Source: Dendrophyllia cribrosa
Taxonomy: Eukaryota > Cnidaria > Anthozoa > Scleractinia > Dendrophylliidae
Assembly: GCA_024195265.1 (NCBI GenBank)
Contig: JAJLRJ010000005.1
Location: 22,403,855-22,467,854, forward strand
DNA: 64,000 nt
Direction of reading: 5' to 3'
Part shown: in pieces, positions 15,201-27,200 of the stretch
Layout of the letters: each line of letters starts with the position of its first letter
Numbering within the stretch: the first letter of the stretch is position 1
Notes under the pieces: generated by a model
What the model was told of the DNA's origin: nothing
The model's input: the letters and a program-made list of their open reading frames with translations, nothing else
Databases searched by the model: none
Translations under genes and position numbers: made by a program

Positions 15201-18200
15201 CAAAATTAACTCTTTACTTCTCGCTAATATTTTTAAAGTCCACTGTATTATATAGCCCATATCATTGTATTTTGCAAACTAATATTGGACTGAAAGATTA
15301 TCATATCATATCATTAATTTGGAGGGCTATGAAAGCTATCAAAATCATGAAACTACACTAATTCAGCTTTTTTTTTAATTTAAAGGGAACCTCCACTGTC
15401 ATAACAGAATGACGTTAAGTTGTTGGAAATAAAGTCCAAATTTCAATTATTTTAATAACGAGTGGAATGAAAATTTTCGTGTAAAAATGTTGGATATGCA
15501 TATCACCAAATTAAATTTCCGCCACTTTGAATTTTTATGACGTCACATGGTTGAAGTCAGTTCCTTTGTTTACAATAATTGGGAAACCAATATTTTTTGT
15601 ATACTAAAATGTTCTTATCCACTTATTATTAGAAATAGTATATGAACTGAGTGTATTACAATTCAGGGAGTAATCGGGAGAGTAATTTGATTTGAAATTA
15701 CGAGCACGATTACCCCTGAATTGTACGATACGAAGTTCGATTACTAATTAATCGCATCAATTGAAAATTCGAGAATAAAACGTCTATGTGGACTCTTTTG
15801 TACTAAAAATGTGTAGGATATTTTCTATCAGTTTGAAAGTGGAAGAAAAACTGCAAGAAAAGAACCCATTTAAGTGCAACTGATTGACGCGCGCGCAACT
15901 TAGGTGTCCAATTACAGCTATCCAATTACATTGTAATTGGACACCCACGTGACCGCGCGCCAACTACGTGGGAAATAGCCGCGCGGATGACCAATCACAA
16001 TCGAGGATTTTGTTATTGATAAGATTAAAAGAATAATTTTTAGATTACACTGTATTTCCATTAATTTTAACATGAATTTGTTATAAGAGTGTAGGTACCC
16101 TTTAAAGGGAACCTCCATTGTCATAACAAATTGACGTTAAATTGTTGGAAATAAAGTCGAAATTTAAAATTTTTAAAAGAACAGGTGCAAATATAACTTT
16201 AGTGTACAAATAAAATGGATATAAATATCGCCTCTTTTCGCTTTTAAATTTCCCGCGCGCCGCCATTTTGAATATTTATGACGTGTTACGGTTGCCGCTA
16301 TTGTTAAGAATCGAAGTTCTTTTGTATGCAACAATAAGACAACCGTAACACGTCATAAATATTCAAAATGGCGGCGCGCGGGAAATTTAAAAGGGAAAAT
16401 AAGCGATATTCATATCCATTTTTTTGTACACTAAAATTATATTTGCACCTGCTTTTTAAAAATTTTTAATTTAGACTTTATTTCCAACAATATAACGTCA
16501 ATTTGTTATAACAATGGAGGTTCCCTTTAAGAAACTACTTCCACCACTCCATGGCTTTCAATAAATGTACAATACAGAATTTCTACCATAATATAGATTT
16601 TAATTACATGATTTAAGGTTATATGTAAGTGTTTGGTCGTAAAGGGTATCGCGGATAACCGATGTCATTTAAAAAAAACTAAAAATGCCAGTCTGTTTGT
16701 TAACAGAAAGCGAACTGACTAAAGGACTAGTAGTTTTGTGATCCACAAAATTTACCAAAACTGTCGACGATTGTCTCAAGTCATAGACGGAGAGTCTAAA
16801 TAGATTGCAATAATTTGAACAAAATTAGCCTATTAACTATGTCGTTTCCAAAACAGGCTAGCCTAGTAAAGACATTTCAAGAATTGGTTGATTTATCTCT
16901 CTTGGTGCTTTAGTATTATTTTGTAAATAAGTAAATGTATTGTAGCATGGTTTTGACCAAAAAAGTTAAAAAAAACGTGACCCGTGACCCGTGACCCGTG
17001 ACCCGTGACCGGTGACCCGTGACCGGTGACCCGTGACTCTGCGCTTTAAAATGTAACGAGCAAGTGATTACCATTGCATTTATATTTATCGCTGCCCTTT
17101 TCATAGCCAGAGAGACATGGACAAGAGTAACTTCCGACAATGTTATTGCAGGTGGTGGTTGACTTGTCGCATTGGTCTGTGTCGGTCGCACATTCGTCGA
17201 TGTCTACAGAATTAAAATGGAAAAAATGGTGATCAGTAACGAGGCTGTTAGAGAAGATAGTTTCTTAAAGTAGGGCAATGTTTTGTTTTCCAGTTTGTGA
17301 ATGGTATAGGGTTAAGATTTAGGTATTAACTAAGCATAGAGGCGATCGCATAGTTCTTAAGGCAGGTACAATAGGGTTTGATAAACGTTATCGTACCTAG
17401 GATGAGCAAAATTAAACGCACACATGACGATCATTCTGCACATTCCTAAGCCCTTCTGAGCTGATCCAATGCGCATTTGTAGTATAAACGACGTTTCCCA
17501 TTTTATGGACGCAGGAAAGCGCAATAAGGTAAAAAATTTTCAGAAACGAAATTTGCGAGCTGCTATTACGAGCATTTAAGTGTTTTCAAAAAGAAAATTT
17601 AGTAGTTTACCCAAGTCAGAAAAGATCATGGTGATAATTAACTCATTCCAAAAAACTCAGCTCATCACAGTTAGCCTAACTTTGTCGTTTCCAAAACGGG
17701 CTAGTAAAGACAATGCCCTTTGTTTTCCTTTTTCAAGAATTGGTTGATTTCTCGATCTCTTGGTGACTTAGTATTATTTTGTAAATAGGTAAATGTATTG
17801 TAGCATGGTTTTGACCACAAAAAGTTAAAAAAAAAACGTGACCCGTGACCCATGCAAGTAGTTACCTTTGCATTTATGTTTATCGCTACTATTTTCATAG
17901 CCAGAGAGACATGGACAAGAGTAACTTCCGACAGAGTTTTTGCAGGTGGCAGTTGACTTGTCGCATTGGTCTGTGTTGGTCGCACATTCGTCGATGTCTA
18001 CAGAATTGAAATGGAAAAATGGTAATCAGCAACGAGGCTGTTAGAGAAGATAAATAGTCCATAAAATTTAATTGAATTTCGATTTTTCGAGTTATTTAGG
18101 TAGTTTTGTTTACATTGTAATTTTTGTGTTAAATGAAGTCGTCATTGATCCCCACCACCTTTTAATTACTTTCCAACCCTCGTGACGGAAGCATTAGCTC

Positions 18201-21200
18201 TTTTGGCGGCGTAAAGGCCGTGTTGACCTATTGTAGAATCCGTGAGCACCAAAATGAAACATGACACACAAATACATGGTTCCTGCACCATATCTATGAA
18301 ATCCGCGGACATCAAATATTTTTAAATTCTTGATCCATTGACGTATTTATATATAGATAATTATATTTAATTTTTACCATTTTTAACTATTTAATTATAT
18401 CTTAATTTTGTAGTTTATTTAATTTTACTATTTTATTACTAGTACATTGTAGGATAATTTGTACTATAATCAGTATAGTGTTTAGGAGGATTTTAGCATT
18501 TTATAAGAATTAATTTTATATTATTATATTTTTATAGGAGGTAGCGTGGTCGAGTGGTTAGGGCGCCGGACTTGAAATTCCTAGGTCCCGCTCTTACCAC
18601 TAGATGGAGTTGTTTCACGGTAGACCCGAGTTCAACTTCTCGGCCACGCTTGTAAAATAGTCAACTGGTTTGCCTCCTGCCAGTTGGGATTTTTAAAATA
18701 TTATGTTTCATTTGAATTGCTCGGTCCCACTAGCACTTGTGCTATTAAACACGAGAATTTAGTTTTATCGACTGAGTCGATAAGGTAAATTGACCACCGT
18801 AAAAAGATTCAAATAGCTGACGTTTCGAGCGCTAGCCCTTCGTCGGAGCGAATCAAGGAATTGTGGGTAGTGTGTGGTTTTATATAGTAAGCGGTGGAGC
18901 TACGCTATTGGTAGAAATTTGGTGACGTGAAAAACAAATGTAGATTAGTTGAATGAAAAGCGTTCGTTGATTCCGTGGGGTTTGAGAGTGCCGATTTGAA
19001 AGATGATTTTTTGTTCTAGGTTTTTACGGCTTTCTGTGTTACCCTGGTGTAGGGAAAGGCCGCAGATTGTCATGTGTTGTTTAGAATGGTTAGTAAGATT
19101 AAAATGGCGCGCGACTGGTTTGGATGCGTCTTTGTCATTTTTTTCAACGTCTCGGAGATGTTCACGAAAACGGGAGACTCCGAGACGTTGAAAAAAATGA
19201 CAAAGACGCATCCAAACCAGTCGCGCGCCATTTTAATCTTACTAACCATTCTAAACAACACATGACAATCTGCGGCCTTTCCCTACACCAGGGTAACACA
19301 GAAAGCCGTAAAAACCTAGAACAAAAAATCATCTTTCAAATCGGCACTCTCAAACCCCACGGAATCAACGAACGCTTTTCATTCAACTAATCTACATTTG
19401 TTTTTCACGTCACCAAATTTCTACCAATAGCGTAGCTCCACCGCTTACTATATAAAACCACACACTACCCACAATTCCTTGATTCGCTCCGACGAAGGGC
19501 TAGCGCTCGAAACGTCAGCTATTTGAATCTTTTTACGGTGGTCAATTTACCTTATCGACTCAGTCGATAAAACTAAATTCTCGTGTTTCATCCCCCCACC
19601 GACGCAGCACCACAGTTTCTCTAGAAACTAACCCCATTCATTTTCTTGTGCTATTAACACTGCCGAGGGAAAATAAAGGATATTTTTTAAGGATAACTTG
19701 TATCATAATTATTATAGTGTCCCCAGTTAGTCCATATGGGCTAAACAAATTGACATTTAAATAAAGTTATTCTTCTTATTATTATAAGCACAGGTCCACA
19801 TCAGGATTTATGACTTGCCAATTGTATCTTTTAACCTGCTTTATCAAATAAACTTTGTATGTATGTATGTATGTATGTATGTCTGTATGTATGTATGTAT
19901 GTATGTATGTATGTATGTATGTACTTATGTATGTATGTATGTATGTATGTATACGCATGTACATTTTTTTAAGCAAAATTGTTCACATATCCTGCATACA
20001 TTACATTCGGTATTGTCACTGGAACTAATTTGATTTCTACTCAGTGTAACCAGAAACCCATAAGTGGGTTGAAACGTGCAACTGTCTCTTGTACGCTTCA
20101 AAACAAGCTTCCGATTATTCAATTTGCTAAGAAGTTGTCACAGCCATATTTGGAAAATCAAGATAAAAATATTAACCAATCAATTCGCTAGAACAACTTG
20201 CTTCCAATCTCTCTGGACCGAGGCCTGGGGTTTCCAAATATGGTACTAAGCAAAAAATGAATGTTCGGAAGCTGTGAATGCGCGTTACACGTTTCAACCC
20301 ACTTATGGGTTTCTGGTGTAACCAAACATATTTCCTTGTTTAACACTTCTACTCCCAGAGTCAATTGTGGCGACATGTCATGTAGTTCTAACTTCTGTAG
20401 AAATCCCATGGTGTCAGCATTCAAAACCACTTCGGCAGTACTTTTCCATGGAACCATTTGTTTTTCAATAATTTACAAAATGAATCTGGGATTTTTCCTG
20501 AATTTTGATCCTTGACACTCTTGGGAGTTTAAAAGGGTCAAACTCTTTGACTAAGGGCGCTTACCATTTGTCAGAGCTGGCCGGCGGGACCGCTCAATTA
20601 TTTGTAAATATTATGCTATGATTTGTCAGAATTGATCTGTGAGACTGGTATGTACCCTTTATTAACGGACTTTAAGGAACAGGTCTTGAAAATTAGCAAA
20701 TTTCCTCCGGTTTTCCGTGGTGTGAACTCTTATTTACCACGATTTGCGTCATAACATGGTCAAAATGTTGTGCATTGCGTGATGTTAGAGTCAGCACCGT
20801 TGTCGGCACTTTCATTTACCACCCGCATCGACCAATCAGATTGCGAGATTACCGGCAATTGTGGCAAAAAAGCCGCATTCATGTTACAAACTGACTACAG
20901 CTAGTTGTGACAAATGGTAAGCGCTCTAAGTCTACAGTGATTAAAAGAAACCAGTCACAGAAATAAACGACATTTGCCAAAATCAGATGCTGTGTGCTTC
21001 CCACAAGTTTGTTACTATTAATGAAATGCACAGCCTTAACCCTTGGACGTACAGGCAAACTTATACTCCGCCCAACTTGGGTTTTTGCGGTATTGCAAAA
21101 TTTCGAAGAGATCTTACCTCTAATATAGAGCCTGTAATGTGCTCTACAAGATAAGGTAAATGTATTATGGCTACTGGCGCTGTTGGGGATCTGTGACGTG

Positions 21201-24200
21201 ATCCAAAATTGCGGACAAGATCGGCCGCTATCTTGGATTTTACTCAAAATTCATATTTACCAAAACAAAGCGGAAATTGTAACATATTAACTTTTGCTAG
21301 AGTTGATATAATTAGACACGCATTTTTATTCAAAACTGGTTTGACCTCGTGCTACTTATGGCATGATATATCATTTCCATATGAACCTATTCTTCCCAAA
21401 CTTTGCCAAAATGCGTCTTCGGAATAAACGAAAAGCGACTGAAGACGGCATGTTCTGGCAATAAATGCTCTTCAAAAACATGGGAGTGACATACCCCTTC
21501 ACACACATCCTCCCATCCTTGTACTACCGAGGGTTAATTAAATCTGACCTTTGCACGTTTTTCCATCAGCTTGGAGACTGTATCCCGAGTCACAGCTACA
21601 CGTGTAACTTCCTTCTGTGTTGTTGCAATGCTGTGTGCAGATGTTTAGGGCGCACTCGTCCACGTCTATGTGAAATGATTTCACGGTTAGAGTCCAAGTA
21701 TAGAAGACAAAGCGACAACTGAGTGAATGCATTTAAGACGATTTTGTTAGTAATACGTTAAAAGGAGTAAAAACATCAAGAGATGGTTGGAACGGTAAAA
21801 GAAGAGAAGATAAATAAAAACCGACGTCTGGCCAACCACATCCAAAACATATCTAAAAACCAATCAACATGAAAATAAAACCAATCAGACTTAGCATATG
21901 TACTTTTTCCTTTCAAATTAGTCCTGCATAGATTCAATGTGTGTTTGTGTTAGTTACTTTAGTTTTACCACATTCATCAGTAGCCGGCTTCAATAATACA
22001 TCAGTGGAGGCAGCGTGGTCGAGTGGTTAGAGCGACGGACTTGAGGTCCCGAGATCTGACCACTAGCTTATAGATTTGTATCATGGAAGACCCAAATTCA
22101 AGTCTTCGCCACGCTTGTAAAATAGCCAACTGGTTTGCCTCCTGCCAGTTCGGATTTTTAACATGTAGCGTTGCAATTAAGATTTGATAGTATTAGTTTA
22201 TAGTGTTTTTAAATATAACTATAAAGTGTGGTAATTAATAATGAAAACACCTTGCGATCAAGAACCATAAATATACAGCTATTTCAATTAACGTTGTCGG
22301 GTGAAAGCTCAAAGCTCAAAGCTCGAAGGCTACAAGTAAAGACCGAACGAGTAAACCGAGCGCCAGCTGTTCCAGGAATGCAGATAGTCGGTAGCGGCGA
22401 AACGAAAAGAAACGGCGCGAATGAGCGATACGACGAGCGGGAAAAAACGTTTCTTTTGCGCCGATCCCAGCTATCTTGGCTTGTAGCTTTGAGCTTTCAT
22501 CCGACAACGTTAATTGAAATAGCTGTATATTTTTTAGTATTTTAGTAGAAGCTAGGCCTGGATGAAATTACTCTGTTTAATTCCAGCTGCCCAATTAAAA
22601 AGGTATATTTATTGTTAATTTGATGTATTTATTTGTTTCTGTTATGTAAATGCTTGGCTCCACTAGCAATTATGCTGCAAACATTTATATAGAGGGCAAA
22701 TAAAAGTTATTTCTTTTATTTATTAATTATATTGGTCACAATGTTGCAAAATATTTTATGCTTGCTTACCTTCGCAGGTCTTGTTATCCATTTTCAGTTT
22801 GTAGCCGCGGTTACATCCACACGAAAAACCGCCTTCGTTGTCAATGCAAAGCTGTGTGCATCCATGGGCAATTTCCTGGCATTCGTCAATATCTTAATGG
22901 AAGCAAAAAAGACGGACGGTTGCGATAAACGCAAGTGTGAGTAGCCGACCAAACCAGTCGTTCCTGGTGTGATTTATTAAGTTGATATGTGTCGTGATAT
23001 TTGCTGTGTGAAGAACAAGGCTTCGAGAACAGCAAAACATTTAATTATTTCCTTACTTTTGCAAGTCTTCCCATCATCTTGAAGTCTGTATCCCGCCTTA
23101 CAGCTGCACGTGTAACTGCCATTGGTGTTGTGACAGAGCTGGTCGCACTGGTGCGTACTGTTCGCTCCGACGCACTCATTAACGTCTGCGTGGAGATAGT
23201 TTTTTTTTTTCAAAAATTAAAATCAGATCTTACGTATCTTCTCCGTTTCTAAATTTTTAAAAATCGGGTTGAACAAAAAATGTCGATACTGCCTTAAAGT
23301 GTTCTAAGGTTTATCACAACGTGCAATTTTAAGCATCAAGGGGGAACGAGATTAGATTTTAGTTTCACTTTGACAAGCCAAAAAAACATATTTGTATCAA
23401 CGGGAACTTACAAATAATGGTCCAATTTTGTTAACAATTACAATGTTAATGTACTAAAACGATAAATAAGTGTGTTTGGCTATGGATTGGACATGGATTG
23501 CAATTTTAAAAAAGAGGCCATTTTTCAAGTTCTTCCCTTGTGTCTGGAAGAAAAGTGGTTTTAAAAATGCTTATGGCCGTTTTGTTCTCCCTTTAAGAAA
23601 TAACTTGATATTTTCCTCTCATTGTTCTAGGAACATTTTGTGCACGATTAAGGATATTGCTTAGTGGAATATTAAATAGTTTTATATAAAAACCCGCAAA
23701 TCGCCGTGACATTGCCCCATGAATAGGAAGCGATTTACTGGGCCTACAAAATTTCTTAAGTTCTCAACTTTTATAATGTGCACAAGAAATGGCGATCCCA
23801 AACAAACTTCTCCAAAAAAAACGATACCTTCACAAGTTATGCCATCTGCTCCTAAGACATATCCGATTGGACAGGCTAAATGTAAATGAAACAAAAATAC
23901 GGATTACAATATCAGTGCCTTCTTTGCCTAATGTGAAGGCGCGTTGGTGAGTGGTTAGAGCGTGGGACTACAGATCAGAAGGTCGGTTGCTCAAGCCCTA
24001 TTATCTTCCATGGTGTTGTTTCCTCAGCGAGTAACTTTGCCCCATCTATCTCCACTCAGGTGTAGAAATGGGTACCGGCGACTTTTTAATTTTTAATTCA
24101 CTTATTTCACCCCGTTTGCATGCAAAAAAAATTACAAGAGAAAAAAAAGTACAGAAAACACAGCAAAAAAGAGAAAAAAAGCAGACAGAAAGTGATGCAC

Positions 24201-27200
24201 GTCACCGAGCGGAGAATATCTACTGACATTTAGAAGTTTTCAATCGACTATCAATTCCCATTAATTTGTCACATTCTGTGGTATTGGGTAACGATATTAT
24301 TTCTATTAATAGGAACAATGTTTTTTATTATATAGTTTGGTCACGAGCTTGTTACATCGTCGCAATCTGCACCGAGAAGTACACGAATACGTAAAAAATA
24401 GAAATAACAGACTGCGATGTTCCTTAGGTAAAAGTTACTGTAGTTACTATTTTGTTTGTGTACAACATTAACAATGACGCGTGCCACTACACAACAATTG
24501 TTGACCCGTTTAAATATCAGAAATCGATTTACTTTAAATTAAAAACGCAGTCTTTTAAAACGAGTTTTGGAAATAAAAAAAATACTTACTCGGTGGAGAG
24601 GGTGCCTCTAGGTAGAAAAAAATAGTGACATATTTCAGGTAAGAGGAACTCAGTATTAACAATTGTTATGTAACTAGATTTAATAAATCGATGTTTTGGT
24701 AACAATTAAAATTGTATTCCCTAACATCACCGTCGTTAAATGTATTTGAGGGAAATGATGTATGATTGAAAAAGGTGTGTAAGTTTAATGTTCTAATTTC
24801 CATTCAGCGCGTGAAATTGTATTTGTTCTTTACTTTCAAAAACCAACTAGAAGAGGTTTTGTTTAACATTAGAATTGACCCACAACCACCCCCAACATAA
24901 CAAAATTAATTAACACATACCAACACCTGCCAAAAACAGAAATGACACGTGCTCCACCCCCGCCCCAAAGACACAAACCCAACAACAAACAAACAACTAA
25001 GAAACAAAGAAATGGATTTCCCATGAGCATACGTATCATTGCTGTTCTTGGAATTGGCAGCTTTTGCCTGTTTATACCACTCCTTGATTTGCGCAATTCA
25101 CTTGACGCCAATCAGCCAATAAAGAACTTTACCAGGGGTAATTTTTGGCATATTGTGTACTGCTGACAGCATTATATAGTTGTTATTTTCAATCTTTTAA
25201 CTCCAGAGGTTAAGGTGGTTCAGCATCGGTTTGGAGAATATGTTTCCAGTTTTTCTCCGAGTAAGGAGTTTTTCACTGGTTTTGCGCATCCGGCTTAAAC
25301 ACCCCTAAAACGTTATGTAATCGTAAATGTATAGTGCGTTTTTGAACAGACTTCCCTTATGTGGGCTATGGTTAGCCACTTGTTACGCAGACATACATTA
25401 TAAGAGTTATATTTTGACTGCAAATAAAGCGGCTGGTGTAGATGGCTGGTCGGCTCCCTCGAATTGTCTTTTGTGTTTACATGGGAAATGTTTTCTATTC
25501 GGCTGAGCGCAGCGATAGAGAATACAACTGTACTGACATCAATAAATTTTATACATATAACGAATTAAATTGGACGAATTATTCCTTACTTGTTGTTGGT
25601 GCCGCAGTGGTGGGTTCTTTAAAAATAAAAAAAGGAAAGAATAACAATTTGTAACAATCTTCCTGAAGTAACGAGAAGGCTTGTTTCATGGCAATATTCT
25701 TATTTCATATGACGCCAATCAGCCAATATAGAACTTTGCTCGGGATAATTTTTGGCATATTGTGTATTATTCCCTTACGTGGGCTATGGTTCGTCACATG
25801 TTACGCAGACATACATTGTAAGAGTTATATTTTGACTGCAAATAAAGTGGCTGGTGTAGATGGCTGGTCGGCTCCCTCCAATTGTCTCTAGTGTTTATTA
25901 ACATGGGGAATGTTTTCTATCTAATCGCAGCGATAGAGAATACAACAGACATCAATAAATTTTATACATATAACGAATTAAAGGACGAATTCTTCCTTAC
26001 CTATTGTTAGTGGCTCAGTGGTGGGTTCTTAAAAAATAAAAAGGAAAGAAAAACAATTTGTAACAATCTTCCTAAAGTAACGAGAAGGCTTGTTTGGCAA
26101 TAATCCTATTTCAATTGGTATGATCGTCGTGTCTGTACGACAGGATTTCTATTAGATCTTATGTTAGATTATATCTTTATGACACTAACAAACAAGTTAA
26201 CCCAATTACTAATTTATATCGATAAATTTTCCGGTTTTTTTTTTACATCTTTTCACTTTCCCATTAAATGTTTGATTACGAATTCTCAAACTCATTAATT
26301 ATTCATACAGTTTGAACAAACAAAATCATAAGCGTGACGGTTATTTGAAAACCCGATCTTAATTAGCATAGATTTTGACGATAAAGGCTGGTTTTCACTA
26401 GCGCATAAGCATAAGCACAAGCCAACATACGCAGACTCAGTAACATGTTGATCATTAGTGCCTATTGTTCTGTTTTGTTCAAACAATTGGAACTAATGAA
26501 TAACACGTTACTGAGTCTGCTTATGTTGGCTTGTGCTTGTGCTTATGCGCTAGTGAAAACCAGCCTTAAGGGACCGTTCATTTTTTATGAGGTAGGGAGC
26601 TGGTGGGATGTGGCGAGGAGGGGGGGGGGGGGGGGGGGGGGGGGCGAAAAAAAATGGTTTTAAAGGGAGTGCTGTTCCAAAAAAAAAAAATGAAGATAAT
26701 GGGGGGGGGGGGGGGGGGGGGACTCAGTTTTTAATAACAGTGCTTTAACTGTAACTGACTTTAACTCGTGAAATGTGATTTTTTTTGCGTATATCTGAAT
26801 CGGTTCGTTGCTATTATTAAAAGTAATAGATAAAAGTACCACAAAAATTTGATGCTATACAATACTTTTTAAGAAGCAATGTCACCTATTTTTATCATCA
26901 CCTTGAAAGGTCATAAAATATATTTATATCGATGAAAACCTACAAACAATGCTCCAAATTTGTTATCAATTTATTGTTATATTAGTGTACTAAAACTATA
27001 AATTAGTGATTTTGGTTGCAGATGGCTCGGATGGAAACGGATTGCAACTTGTAAAAATTAGCCAATTTATTCAAGTTCTGAGCTGTGAGTCTTTTTTTAT
27101 TTTTTTATTTTTTATTTTTTTTTTAAATTTATTTGCATCATTGTTTACATTACTTACATATAAAGCGTGCCAATGCATGATTACATTGCGACTATACAGT

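Larger units (their letters stand above)
16840..18050 (-). repeat. Tandem duplication of an EGF exon with introns
   Basis: About 16855-17240 and 17695-18045 share exon (132 nt) and flanks (CAAGAATTGGTTGATTT, GTAAATGTATTGTAGCATGG, AGAATTRAAATGGAAAAA). Confidence 0.85.

Noticed and set aside
16978..17036. CRISPR or telomeric array
   Set aside because: Uninterrupted 7-bp units without spacers, intronic; not a telomere motif.
18541..18640. Functional tRNA-Leu gene
   Set aside because: Head resembles a tRNA, but stems do not close and a SINE body follows; a second copy at 22011 has the same body.
18945..19390. Overlapping ORFs on both strands around 19.1 kb as genes
   Set aside because: They are mirror copies in the palindromic Penelope-like insertion.
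19782..20033. Tyr/Met/Cys/Val repeat proteins
   Set aside because: Translations of the (ATGT)n microsatellite.
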